64,000 nucleotides of DNA. Origin: Enterobacter sp. JUb54. GTDB lineage: Bacteria; Pseudomonadota; Gammaproteobacteria; Enterobacterales; Enterobacteriaceae. The stretch covers positions 3,472,001-3,536,000 of the forward strand of contig NZ_CP060418.1 of NCBI RefSeq assembly GCF_014298075.1, in the 5' to 3' direction. Position 1 is the first letter of the stretch; each line of letters opens with the position of its first letter. The notes beneath the pieces are model-generated. The model was not told where the DNA came from. It did not search any database and saw only the letters and a list, made by a program, of their open reading frames with translations. This document shows, piece after piece, positions 38,114 to 47,525 of this stretch. Made by a program: the position numbers and the translations under genes.

Positions 38114-38938
38114 ATGCAGGGCGTACCGGAACAGTTCAACGATGAGAGAGACAGCGCGCGCTTTCGCCATCTGGCGCAGGTGCCCGGCGTTGAGCTGTAT
38201 CATGCCCATATTTCCCGCTACGCCTTCGAACCCCATACTCACGAAGCCTTCGGTATTGGCGCGATAGAGCTGGGCGCCGAGCGCTTTCGCTATCGCGGCA
38301 GCCAGTACGTCGCCCCGGTAAACTCCATCGTCACCATGAACCCGGATGAACTGCACACCGGTGAAGCGGCGACCGCTGACGGCTGGCGCTACAGAATGGT
38401 CTATCTGGAGCCTGACAAGCTGGAAGAGATCACCGGCGTACGCCACTGGTGGTTTAGCGAGGTGGTACGCCAGGATCCCCGACGCTCGCAGCAACTGTGC
38501 CAGCTGATTTATGGCTTATGGCACACCGATGACCCGCTGGCCCAGCAGGGACTGTTGCTGGACCTGATCGATACCTTCCGCCCGCTGGCCCATCACGCGC
38601 CGGTGCTGGCTGAAGCCTCCCACCGCTTCGAGCGGGTGCGCGACTATCTGCACGACAACTATATGCACGCCGTCTCGCTGGATGAGCTGGCACAGGTTGC
38701 CGCCCTGAGCCCATACCATTTTCAGCGCCAGTTTAAGGCCCACTTCCACGTCACGCCGCATCAGATGCTGATGGCCATTCGCCTGTGGCGAGCCAAAGCC
38801 TTCCTCACCCACGGTATGCCCGCCGCCGAAGTGGCCGCCGCCGCTGGCCTGACCGATCAGTCGCACCTGACCCGCGCCTTTACCCGCCGCTACGGCATCA
38901 CCCCGGTTCGCTATCAAAAGCAGGTCGCCCGGCGCTAA
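38114..38938 (+). CDS. AraC-family regulator upstream of ytfF
   Basis: A 274-residue AraC regulator with an AraC_binding cupin domain (about 20-110, FEPHTHEAFGIGAIELG) and a C-terminal double HTH (about 175-270, SLDELAQVAALSPYHFQRQFK and PAAEVAAAAGLTDQSHLTRAF). It is 76 bases before ytfF in the same orientation. AraC regulators of this subgroup are often paired with DMT or LysE exporters. Whether it controls ytfF is inferred. It is not found at this place in E. coli. Confidence 0.88.
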   Translation: MQGVPEQFNDERDSARFRHLAQVPGVELYHAHISRYAFEPHTHEAFGIGAIELGAERFRYRGSQYVAPVNSIVTMNPDELHTGEAATADGWRYRMVYLEPDKLEEITGVRHWWFSEVVRQDPRRSQQLCQLIYGLWHTDDPLAQQGLLLDLIDTFRPLAHHAPVLAEASHRFERVRDYLHDNYMHAVSLDELAQVAALSPYHFQRQFKAHFHVTPHQMLMAIRLWRAKAFLTHGMPAAEVAAAAGLTDQSHLTRAFTRRYGITPVRYQKQVARR

Positions 38939-39014
38939 TGCGCAACCTCATACAATATTTCCGCCCCACCCTCTTCTACACTTTACGCCAACTGAAACGA
39001 GTGCGGATGATGTG

Positions 39015-39989
39015 ATGATTAGCGGTGTGTTGTATGCCCTGTTGGCAGGGCTGATGTGGGGACTGATCTTTGTCGGCCCGGTGCTGATCCCGGAATACCC
39101 GGCGGTGCTGCAATCGATGGGGCGCTATCTGGCGCTGGGGCTGATTGCGCTGCCGCTGGCCTGGCTGGGTCGCGCGCGACTGCGTCAGCTGTCGGGACGA
39201 GACTGGTGGACGGCGCTGGGGCTGACCATGATGGGCAATCTTATCTATTACGTCTGCCTTGCCAGCGCCATCCAGCGCACCGGCGCGCCGGTATCGACCA
39301 TGATTATCGGCACGCTGCCGGTGGTGCTGCCGGTGATGGCAAACCTGCTCTATAGCCAGCGTGATGGCAAACTGCCGTGGCGACGCCTGTTCCCGGCGCT
39401 CTCCTGCATTGCCATCGGCCTGGTATGCGTCAACATCGCTGAACTTCGCCAGGGCCTGCCCAACTTCAGCGTCTGGCGCTATGGTTCCGGCATTGGGCTG
39501 GCGTTGATCTCCGTGGCCTGCTGGGCGTGGTACGCCTTACGTAATGCCCGCTGGCTGCGGGAAAACCCGGACAAGCATCCGATGATGTGGGCGACGGCGC
39601 AGGCGCTGGTGACCTTACCGGTTTCGCTGGCGGGCTATCTGGTTGCCTGTGGGTGGTTGCAGGCTCAACAGGCCGACTTCCCGCTTCCCTTCGGCCCGCG
39701 GCCGGTGCTTTTCGTGACGCTGATGCTGGCTATTGCCGTGCTCTGTTCGTGGGTGGGCGCCTTGTGCTGGAACATCGCCAGCCAGAAGCTTCCTACGGTG
39801 ATCCTCGGGCCGCTGATCGTCTTCGAAACGCTGGCCGGCCTGCTGTATACCTTCCTGCTGCGGCAAAGCATGCCGCCGCTGCTGACCCTGAGCGGCATTC
39901 TGCTGCTGGTGATCGGCGTGGTCTACGCGGTGCGCTCCCGACCACAAAAATTGCCGGTGCTGGAGCCGGTCTGCGGGCATAAAAAATAG
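39015..39989 (+). CDS. ytfF: DMT-family inner-membrane transporter YtfF
   Basis: A 324-residue drug/metabolite transporter with ten predicted membrane segments in two EamA repeats. ATG at 39015 (MISGVLYALL) agrees with E. coli YtfF; a GTG three bases earlier is possible. E. coli YtfF has no firmly proven substrate. It may be regulated by the AraC protein encoded just upstream. It is followed by the ytfE regulatory region. Confidence 0.92.
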   Translation: MISGVLYALLAGLMWGLIFVGPVLIPEYPAVLQSMGRYLALGLIALPLAWLGRARLRQLSGRDWWTALGLTMMGNLIYYVCLASAIQRTGAPVSTMIIGTLPVVLPVMANLLYSQRDGKLPWRRLFPALSCIAIGLVCVNIAELRQGLPNFSVWRYGSGIGLALISVACWAWYALRNARWLRENPDKHPMMWATAQALVTLPVSLAGYLVACGWLQAQQADFPLPFGPRPVLFVTLMLAIAVLCSWVGALCWNIASQKLPTVILGPLIVFETLAGLLYTFLLRQSMPPLLTLSGILLLVIGVVYAVRSRPQKLPVLEPVCGHKK

Positions 39990-40022
39990 CCTGGTATCCT
40001 AAAGGGGTATTCCTTTATCTAT

Positions 40023-40045
40023 AAGATGCATTTAATATGCATCTT
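40023..40045 (+). promoter_or_regulatory. NsrR operator of ytfE
   Basis: A 23-base inverted repeat with arms AAGATGCATTT and AATGCATCTT-like symmetry (11-1-11 layout, AAGATGCAT at left and ATGCATCTT at right) fits the NsrR consensus with almost no deviation. It lies 27 bases before the ytfE ATG. NsrR itself is encoded at 55476-55901, so nitric oxide should derepress ytfE. Confidence 0.85.
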
Positions 40046-40071
40046 ATATTTTTAAAGACGAGGTATCCGCT

Positions 40072-40734
40072 ATGGCTTTTCGTGACCAACCTTTAGGCGA
40101 ACTGGCGCTGACTATCCCGCGCGCCTCCGCGTTATTCCGTAAATATGACATGGACTACTGCTGCGGCGGCAAGCAGACGCTGGATCGCGCGGCAACGCGC
40201 AAAGACCTGGACGTCGCGGTGATTGAAGCCGAGCTGGCGCAGCTGGCAGAAACACCGGTAGAACGCGACTGGCGTGTCGTGCCGTATGCGGAAATCATCG
40301 ACCACATTATCGTGCGTTACCACGACCGCCACCGCGAGCAACTGCCGGAGCTTATCCTGCAGGCCACCAAAGTTGAGCGTGTGCATGCTGACAAACCCAA
40401 CGTGCCCGTCGGCCTGACAAAATACCTGACCATGCTGCACCAGGAGCTCTCCAGCCACATGATGAAAGAGGAACAGATCCTGTTCCCGATGATTAAGCAG
40501 GGCATGGGGACGCAAGCCGCAGGGCCTGTCAGCGTCATGGAAAGCGAACACGACGAAGCGGGTGAGCTGCTGGAGGTGATTAAGCACGTCACCAACAATG
40601 TGACGCCGCCGCCGGAAGCCTGCACCACCTGGAAAGCGATGTACAACGGCATTAATGAACTGATTGACGATCTGATGGAACACATCAGCCTGGAGAACAA
40701 CGTGCTGTTCCCGCGCGCCCTCGCCGGAAACTAA
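40072..40734 (+). CDS. ytfE: Iron-sulfur cluster repair di-iron protein YtfE (RIC)
   Basis: A 220-residue di-iron protein that repairs iron-sulfur clusters damaged by nitric oxide or peroxide. The N-terminal ScdA domain carries Cys30-Cys31 (DMDYCCGG). The hemerythrin-like domain supplies His84, His129, His160 and His204 with Glu133-type and Glu208-type ligands, at the same positions as E. coli. A high-quality NsrR site precedes it. It is monocistronic with a terminator in the gap to convergent cycA. Confidence 0.96.
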   Translation: MAFRDQPLGELALTIPRASALFRKYDMDYCCGGKQTLDRAATRKDLDVAVIEAELAQLAETPVERDWRVVPYAEIIDHIIVRYHDRHREQLPELILQATKVERVHADKPNVPVGLTKYLTMLHQELSSHMMKEEQILFPMIKQGMGTQAAGPVSVMESEHDEAGELLEVIKHVTNNVTPPPEACTTWKAMYNGINELIDDLMEHISLENNVLFPRALAGN

Positions 40735-40778
40735 CAAAAAAGGCGCCCGCAGGCGCCCTCGACAGTGTCAGTCTTATT

Positions 40779-40800
40779 GGCCACCGCAGTGGCCTTTTTT
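40779..40800 (+). terminator. Rho-independent terminator of ytfE
   Basis: GGCCAC and GTGGCC pair around CGCA, followed by TTTTTT. A second GC-rich repeat of GGCGCC (40742-40747 and 40752-40757) stands just after the stop codon. Confidence 0.85.
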
Positions 40801-40836
40801 ATGCCCGTCTCCCTACGGGCCGTTGCAAGCAACGTT

Positions 40837-40859
40837 AAAAATCTCTGCCGAAGATTTTT
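40837..40859 (-). terminator. Rho-independent terminator of cycA
   Basis: AAAAATCT (40837-40844) and AGATTTTT (40852-40859) pair around seven bases, with T-rich sequence on the minus-strand 3' side. The stem includes part of the cycA stop codon. Confidence 0.65.
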
Positions 40860-42261
40860 ATTTCGCCAGACGCTTCTTACCGGCAAAGAACCAACCCACC
40901 GCCAGCAGAACGAACCACAGCGGCGTCACAATCAGCGCTTCGCGAGTGTCCGCTTCCAGCGTCAGCAGTACCAGAACGAAGACGAAGAAGGCCATACAAA
41001 CCCAGCACATCAGTTTGCCCAGCGGCATCTTGTATTTCGACTGCTCATGCAGCTGCGGACGCTTTTTGCGGTAGACCAGATAGGAGCAGAGGATAATGGT
41101 CCAGACGAACATAAACAGGATCGCCGACACCGTGGTAATCATGGTGAACGCAGCAATCACGCTCGGGTTAACCATCAGCATCACCACACCGCCCAGCAGG
41201 CACATGCAGGAGAAGGTCAGCCCTTTCGCCGGTACCGCACGCTTCGACAGCTTGGCAAACATCGACGGCGCCTGACCATCCTGCGCCAGACCGAACAGCA
41301 TACGGCTGGTCGAGAACACGCCGCTGTTGGCCGAAGAAGCGGCCGATGTCAGCACCACAAAGTTAATCAGGCTGGCGGCAGCCGGCAGGCCCACCAGCAC
41401 AAACAGCTCGACGAACGGGCTCTTGCTCGGTACCACGGAGCTCCACGGCGTCACCGACATAATCACGATCAGCGCGAAGACGTAGAACATGATGATACGC
41501 AGCGGGATAGAGTTAATCGCGCGCGGCAGAGATTTCTCCGGATCTTTGGTTTCCGCAGCGGTGGTGCCCACCAGCTCAATACCGACAAACGCAAAGACCG
41601 CGATCTGGAAGCCGGCAAAGAACCCGCTGATGCCTTTCGGGAACCAGCCGCCGTCATTCCACAGATGGGCAAACGACGCCTCAACACCGGTCGGCGATTT
41701 GAAATGCATCATCACCATCACCAGGCCGACAACAATCAGCCCCACGATAGCGACGATTTTGATCATCGCGAACCAGAACTCCATTTCACCGAACATTTTC
41801 ACGGTGGCCAGGTTAAGGCTCAGCAGCAGCAGGATAACCGCCAGCGAGGCCACCCAGTCGGACAGCCCGGGGAACCAGAACTGGGCGTAGGCGGTAATGG
41901 CCACCACGTCGGCCATCCCGGTCACGACCCAACAGAACCAATAGGTCCAGCCGGTAAAATACCCTGCCCACGGCCCCAGCAGGTCGGCGGCAAAATCGCT
42001 GAATGATTTATATTCGAGGTTCGACAGCAGTAATTCGCCCATGGCACGCATAACGAAAAACAGCATAAAGCCGATGATCATATAAACAAAAATGATGGAT
42101 GGACCGGCAAGGCTGATGGTTTTGCCGGAGCCCATAAACAGCCCGGTACCAATGGCGCCACCGATAGCAATAAGCTGGATATGTCGATTCGTGAGATTTC
42201 GCCGTAGCGATTGTTCAGTCGGAGCCTGCTCTGCGGCAGCGACTTTAACCTGATCTACCAT
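40858..42261 (-). CDS. cycA: D-serine/D-alanine/glycine:H+ symporter
   Basis: A 467-residue amino-acid permease (APC superfamily) with 12 membrane segments and the family start RNLTNRHIQLIAIGGAIGTGLF. It imports glycine, D-alanine, D-serine and cycloserine with protons. Sequence and length follow E. coli CycA (470), with a slightly shorter C-terminus. In E. coli the mRNA is repressed by the sRNA GcvB, and a fitting leader sequence is present here. It is monocistronic and convergent with ytfE. Confidence 0.96.
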   Translation of the reverse strand: MVDQVKVAAAEQAPTEQSLRRNLTNRHIQLIAIGGAIGTGLFMGSGKTISLAGPSIIFVYMIIGFMLFFVMRAMGELLLSNLEYKSFSDFAADLLGPWAGYFTGWTYWFCWVVTGMADVVAITAYAQFWFPGLSDWVASLAVILLLLSLNLATVKMFGEMEFWFAMIKIVAIVGLIVVGLVMVMMHFKSPTGVEASFAHLWNDGGWFPKGISGFFAGFQIAVFAFVGIELVGTTAAETKDPEKSLPRAINSIPLRIIMFYVFALIVIMSVTPWSSVVPSKSPFVELFVLVGLPAAASLINFVVLTSAASSANSGVFSTSRMLFGLAQDGQAPSMFAKLSKRAVPAKGLTFSCMCLLGGVVMLMVNPSVIAAFTMITTVSAILFMFVWTIILCSYLVYRKKRPQLHEQSKYKMPLGKLMCWVCMAFFVFVLVLLTLEADTREALIVTPLWFVLLAVGWFFAGKKRLAK

Positions 42262-42273
42262 GTGATTTTCTTC

Positions 42274-42299
42274 CTGTTGTACCTGTCTGTGTTGTTCAG
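42274..42299 (-). promoter_or_regulatory. Candidate GcvB-binding site in the cycA leader
   Basis: On the mRNA strand the leader reads CTGAACAACACAG then TACAACAG, 13-38 bases before the start codon. These CA-rich ACAACA segments are complementary to the GU-rich R1 seed of GcvB. The target relation is known in E. coli; the exact pairing here is inference. Confidence 0.4.
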
Positions 42300-42567
42300 G
42301 CTCTGATGGCCCGTCATTCGCTATTGCCCTGAAAATGGGCTTATCGATATTAGGTAAGAATCGGAGGGATGAATACTATGATTTAGATATAATGTTAAAT
42401 ATATGTTTAAAGTGAGTGTTATATCACCCCAGTCACGCGAAACAGCTCACAAAAATACACCTAAAACGCGAGCGAGCAATATAAAACACCAGCAAACTCT
42501 CAACTTAAGTTTTTTTCGCTATTTTTAGTCGCTTCCTCCCCCAAACGGGAGAGGAAGCCCCTGCTGT

Positions 42568-43188
42568 TTAGATAATATCCAGCAGTTCAACTTCAAAAAT
42601 CAGGGTGCTGAACGGAGGAATGGATGCACCAGCACCGCGCTCGCCATAGGCCAGCTCGTGCGGAATAGTCAGTTCCCATTTGGAACCGACCGGCATCAGG
42701 GTCAGCGCTTCAATCCAGCCGCCGATAACGCCGGTTACCGGGAATTCAGCCGGTTCGCCGCGCGCCACAGAGCTGTCAAACACGGTACCGTCGATCAGTT
42801 TACCGGTGTAATGCACGCGTACGCGGTCGGTACGTGCCGGGATCGCGCCTTCGCCCTGGGTCAGAACGCGGAACTGCAGACCGGATTCGGTGCTGTTCAC
42901 ACCTTCACGCTCGCGGTTTTCATCCAGGTATTTCTGGCCATCAGCCGCCATTTCCTGGAAACGTTCGCGACGCACTGCATCAGCACGCTCGTGAATTTCA
43001 CGCAGCGCGCGGTGAACGGCTTCCACCGGCACCTGCGGCTGATTGCCTTCCAGCGCATCAGCAATGCCGGCAACCAGTGCTTCCGGCAGCAGCCCCTGCA
43101 GGCCAGATTCGCTCAGCTGTTGTCCAACCTGCAAGCCAATACCATAACTTGCCTGCGCTTCAATCGTGTCAAAAGTCGGGGTTGCCAT
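42568..43188 (-). CDS. fklB: FKBP-type peptidyl-prolyl isomerase FklB (FKBP22)
   Basis: A 206-residue protein with an N-terminal helical dimerisation domain (residues 1-90) and a C-terminal FKBP domain (about 110-205: [33 protein letters not shown]). It catalyses cis-trans isomerisation of prolyl bonds. ATG at 43188 ([12 protein letters not shown]) matches E. coli; the 54 codons in frame upstream run through an ERIC remnant and are not coding. It is divergent from ytfB. Confidence 0.95.
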   Translation of the reverse strand: MATPTFDTIEAQASYGIGLQVGQQLSESGLQGLLPEALVAGIADALEGNQPQVPVEAVHRALREIHERADAVRRERFQEMAADGQKYLDENREREGVNSTESGLQFRVLTQGEGAIPARTDRVRVHYTGKLIDGTVFDSSVARGEPAEFPVTGVIGGWIEALTLMPVGSKWELTIPHELAYGERGAGASIPPFSTLIFEVELLDII

Positions 43189-43259
43189 CTTTGTTCCTTT
43201 GTTGGGTGAGAGTTTCATACTCCACGGCTTCATGCGACAGCAGCGGAAAAAGCCGGAAT

Positions 43260-43320
43260 AGATACCCTGGATAATTCGAGTGCAGCCAACGCGCCTGCAA
43301 CCTGAAGTATGACGGGTATA
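43260..43320. repeat. Internally deleted ERIC-type element before fklB
   Basis: The left tip ATACCCTGGATAATTCGAG and the right tip CCTGAAGTATGACGGGTATA match the two ends of ERIC, but only about 61 bases separate their outer limits. The central half of the element is missing. It lies in the fklB-ytfB divergent region, where it may be transcribed as part of the fklB leader. Confidence 0.7.
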
Positions 43321-43516
43321 AAGTGGTGGGAAGCATATCAGCCATAGCACGACGGGTAAAACTTTGTCGCGGAGATGATGACAAATCTAAGGGAAACAGA
43401 AACAATAGGAGATATCAGGTTAACCTCACGAAACATATCTTTGTCTCGGCCATCAGGAAGTTAGCCATCTATACTCTACTGAGCAGGATAAAAATATGCG
43501 GAGCAGGAGGAAAGCC

Positions 43517-44191
43517 ATGCCCGGGCGCTTTGATATCACACCTACCCTGGCGAAGATCTGGCACGCCCCGGATCATATTCGCATCATGGATCCGCTGCCG
43601 CCAATGCATCGTCGGGGCATTATTGCCGGCGCGTTGCTGGTGATTATCGGCATACTGCTGCCTTCAGAGGATAGCAGCAGCCCAATGCAAAATAGCCGCG
43701 AAGCCAGTATCGACCTGCAATCACAGTCCCAGCCGCAGTCGGCCCAGCAGGGCATGCCGCTGCCGCCTATTACCAACACGCCTACGGTCAATGATGCCGA
43801 CCAAATGGCCCCGGTGGCGCCTGAGCCTGTTCAGGATGAGCCGATGGACCAGGGCCAGAGTCAAAGCCAGGCCTACTCTCAGCCACAGCAGCAGCAACAA
43901 CAACAGCAATCCGCGCCGGGGATTGAGCAACAGTGGCGCACCTACCGCATCGAAGCCGGTAAAACCCTGGCTCAGCTGTTCCGCGACCATAATCTTCCGC
44001 CGACTGACGTCTACGCCATGGCCCAGGTCGAAGGCGCGGGTAAGCCGTTAAGTTCGCTGCAAACCGGGCAGACGGTGCAGATTCGCCAGAATGCCAACGG
44101 TGTGGTGACGGGTCTGACGATTGATACCGGCAGCGGGCAGCAGGTGCTGTTCACCCGCCAGGCGAATGGCAGCTTTATCCGCGCACGATAA
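43517..44191 (+). CDS. ytfB: Cell division protein YtfB (OapA family)
   Basis: A 224-residue inner-membrane protein with a cytoplasmic N-terminus (MPGRFDITP), one membrane segment (about 36-51, GIIAGALLVIIGILL), a low-complexity Pro/Gln linker and a C-terminal OapA/LysM-like domain (about 140-224). E. coli YtfB localises to the septum and binds N-acetylglucosamine polymers. The ATG at 43517 is aligned with E. coli; seven upstream codons are not conserved. The linker has eight consecutive glutamines, encoded by mixed CAG/CAA codons, which E. coli lacks. Confidence 0.9.
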   Translation: MPGRFDITPTLAKIWHAPDHIRIMDPLPPMHRRGIIAGALLVIIGILLPSEDSSSPMQNSREASIDLQSQSQPQSAQQGMPLPPITNTPTVNDADQMAPVAPEPVQDEPMDQGQSQSQAYSQPQQQQQQQQSAPGIEQQWRTYRIEAGKTLAQLFRDHNLPPTDVYAMAQVEGAGKPLSSLQTGQTVQIRQNANGVVTGLTIDTGSGQQVLFTRQANGSFIRAR

Positions 44192-44224
44192 CGCGCGCTA
44201 AAGCATGTGGCATAGCCGGGTGTG

Positions 44225-45175
44225 TCACCCGGCCTGCCTGGATTTTTTGACGCGCGGCGTCCCTTCTCTGTTTACCCACCGAATCCCGACACAAACCAGC
44301 ACCAGCGCAATCACATATTTGATCTCAAAGATGTTCTCACCGAGGAAAATCGCTGACAGCACGGTTCCGGCAACCGGGATCACAAAGTTAAACGGCGCAA
44401 TCATACTGACGCGATTGTGCTTGAGTAATACGCTCCACACTGCAAAAGCCACCGAAGAGAGTAGCGTCAGATAGGCGAGCACCAGCAGCGCCGTGGTGCT
44501 GTGGATAACCAACTCGCCACCGGTGAAGTAACCCCCAACCAGCAACACCAGACCGCCAAACGCCAGCTGCCAGCCGGTCATCACCGTGGGATCGACCGTT
44601 TGTGAAATACGCTTTCCGTAGAGTGTCGCCGCCGACAGAATAAACGCCGCCAGCACCACAAAACCGTCCCCCTGCCAGACAAAGCTAAAATCGCTCAGCG
44701 AATGGCTAAAGTTCACCAGCATCACGCCGGTAAAGCCGAGAATACAGCCGATGGCTTTGTTGTAGCTCAGTTTGTCGTTCTGATAGATAAAGTGCGCCAG
44801 CAAGACGCTAAAGAAGGTCCCGGTGGCGTTCATGATCGAGCCCTTCACGCCGGTGGTAAACGCCAGCCCGATGTAGAAGAAAATGTACTGCAGGGAGGTT
44901 TGCGTTACGCCAAGTATCGCCAGCTGTGCACATTGCCGGGGATTCAGGCGCGCAACCGGTTTTCGTTGTGCCAGGGCAAAGAGCAGCAACAGCAACCCGG
45001 CAAACAGGAAACGGTAACCTGCAAAGACCAGTTTTGACGGCACATCATCGGTGGCGATATGAAACAGTTCATAGCCGCTTTTTATTGCCGGATAAGAGCT
45101 TCCCCATAATAAACAACACAGGGTTGCACAGGCGTAAGCCACTTTCTTACGGGAAAAAACTGAGGGGGCATCCAT
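44225..45175 (-). CDS. EamA/DMT-family transporter
   Basis: A 316-residue protein with ten membrane segments in two EamA repeats (CCLLWGSSYPAIKSG and FNFVIPVAGTVLSAIFLGENI). It is probably an exporter of a metabolite or amino acid, but the substrate is unknown. ATG at 45175 (MDAPSVF) is favoured because GGTGA stands five bases before it. It is unrelated by position to any E. coli gene between ytfB and rplI. A perfect AT-rich inverted repeat lies just upstream at 45187-45209. Confidence 0.82.
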   Translation of the reverse strand: MDAPSVFSRKKVAYACATLCCLLWGSSYPAIKSGYELFHIATDDVPSKLVFAGYRFLFAGLLLLLFALAQRKPVARLNPRQCAQLAILGVTQTSLQYIFFYIGLAFTTGVKGSIMNATGTFFSVLLAHFIYQNDKLSYNKAIGCILGFTGVMLVNFSHSLSDFSFVWQGDGFVVLAAFILSAATLYGKRISQTVDPTVMTGWQLAFGGLVLLVGGYFTGGELVIHSTTALLVLAYLTLLSSVAFAVWSVLLKHNRVSMIAPFNFVIPVAGTVLSAIFLGENIFEIKYVIALVLVCVGIRWVNREGTPRVKKSRQAG

Positions 45176-45186
45176 TCGCGTCACCA

Positions 45187-45209
45187 AAAATAAAATAGCG
45201 TTTTATTTT
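45187..45209. promoter_or_regulatory. AT-rich inverted repeat before the EamA transporter
   Basis: AAAATAAAA and TTTTATTTT are perfect nine-base arms separated by TAGCG. The repeat lies 12 bases upstream of the chosen start codon, in the ribosome-site and leader region. It could be an operator or a weak hairpin. Confidence 0.35.
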
Positions 45210-45283
45210 ATTATCCAGAAAGCACGCGGAATAGCCACCATACAAGGAAAAGATTGTTCAAAGACGTGATGCAGAAAAGCAAA

Positions 45284-45304
45284 ACGCCGGCACAAGGCCG
45301 GCGT
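45284..45304 (-). terminator. Rho-independent terminator of the rpsF operon
   Basis: ACGCCGGC (45284-45291) and GCCGGCGT (45297-45304) pair around five bases. On the minus strand TTTTGCTTTT follows. It lies 24 bases after rplI. Confidence 0.85.
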
Positions 45305-45327
45305 CTCGACGCGAACTCAGTAATAAA

Positions 45328-45789
<462 letters not shown>

Positions 45790-45816
45790 TTAAAGTCGTT
45801 AATAGACGGCGGCCGA

Positions 45817-46363
<547 letters not shown>

Positions 46364-46368
46364 CAGGA

Positions 46369-46782
<414 letters not shown>

Positions 46783-46803
46783 TTATTCAGCCTCCTGTCT
46801 GGG

Positions 46804-46850
46804 TCAGCCGCGGCCCATGGAGGCAAGGAACGTGGTTAAAGGGCGGCTGA
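46804..46850 (-). promoter_or_regulatory. S6:S18-binding autoregulatory leader of rpsF
   Basis: On the mRNA, TCAGCCGC and GCGGCTGA form an eight-pair stem enclosing 31 bases, 40 bases before the rpsF start. An rpsF leader hairpin bound by the S6:S18 complex, with a CCG motif mimicking 16S rRNA, is established in E. coli and other bacteria. The stem and position agree with it; fine structure was not computed. Confidence 0.7.
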
Positions 46851-46864
46851 AAAATTGACGCGTC

Positions 46865-46893
46865 ATAATACGTACGAAAGCCAATTAAGACAA
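46865..46893 (-). promoter_or_regulatory. Promoter of the rpsF operon
   Basis: Read toward rpsF, the -35 TTGTCT (46893-46888) and -10 TATTAT (46870-46865) are separated by 17 bases, an excellent sigma70 promoter. Transcription would start near 46858, directly before the S6:S18 leader stem. Confidence 0.8.
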
Positions 46894-47111
46894 GCAAATT
46901 GCGCAAATAATTCGCACTATCCGCAAAGCCGTATTAAGTCAGTGATTTAAAATTAATCAACAACGGTAGCGACGTTTTTTTGAACAACTCCATCAGAAAT
47001 GGTCGCGATGCCGCGACAGCCAGAGATTACACTTAAGTCAAAGCCATCGATAACCCAAGAGGACCCCGGATTAACGCCAGCATGGCCGACAGAACGTCAG
47101 GAGCGTAGAGT

Positions 47112-47387
47112 ATGAAAAACATCATCATTGCTGCATTGGCTGCTGTCTTACTGAGCGCGAGCGCGCAGGCAGCCATCAAGATCGATGGGCGCCAGGCACG
47201 GAATATGGACGATGTGCAGAGCCTTGGCGTTATCTATATCAACCATAATATGGCGACTGAACAAGAAGCCGATCAGGCTCTGAATCAGTTGAGCGATGCG
47301 CGAGGCGCAAAATACTTCCAGCCAATCCTGATTCACGAACCGGAAAGCAACGGTCTGATACACGCAGAAGCGGCGATTTACCGCTAA
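47112..47387 (+). CDS. yjfY: DUF1471 periplasmic protein YjfY
   Basis: A 91-residue protein with a signal peptide ending at residue 20 (ASAQA-AIK) and a DUF1471 domain (DDVQSLGVIYINHNMATEQEADQALNQLSDARGAKYFQPI). The family (BhsA, McbA, YahO) is tied to stress and biofilm phenotypes. Placement next to rpsF matches E. coli yjfY. AGGAG stands eight bases before the ATG. Its own role is unknown. It is one of three DUF1471 proteins in this window. Confidence 0.82.
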   Translation: MKNIIIAALAAVLLSASAQAAIKIDGRQARNMDDVQSLGVIYINHNMATEQEADQALNQLSDARGAKYFQPILIHEPESNGLIHAEAAIYR

Positions 47388-47402
47388 CCCCTCTGAATCG
47401 TT

Positions 47403-47430
47403 GACTTCGCCCGACCACAAGGGCGAAGTC
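47403..47430 (+). terminator. Hairpin after yjfY
   Basis: GACTTCGCCC and GGGCGAAGTC form a perfect ten-pair stem with an eight-base loop. Only TTAA follows, so it is a weak intrinsic terminator. Confidence 0.5.
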
Positions 47431-47525
47431 TTAATGCGATTGATAATTATTTTATTTATGACTTATCAGCATCACCGTAACCTGATTTAATCCCCTTTTA
47501 ATCGCATGATTATCCGGAGTCATTC

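Noticed and set aside
40765-42006. A 413-codon open frame antisense to cycA
   Set aside because: The His/Arg/Gln-rich product is typical of a reverse reading of a membrane protein gene; cycA is clearly real.
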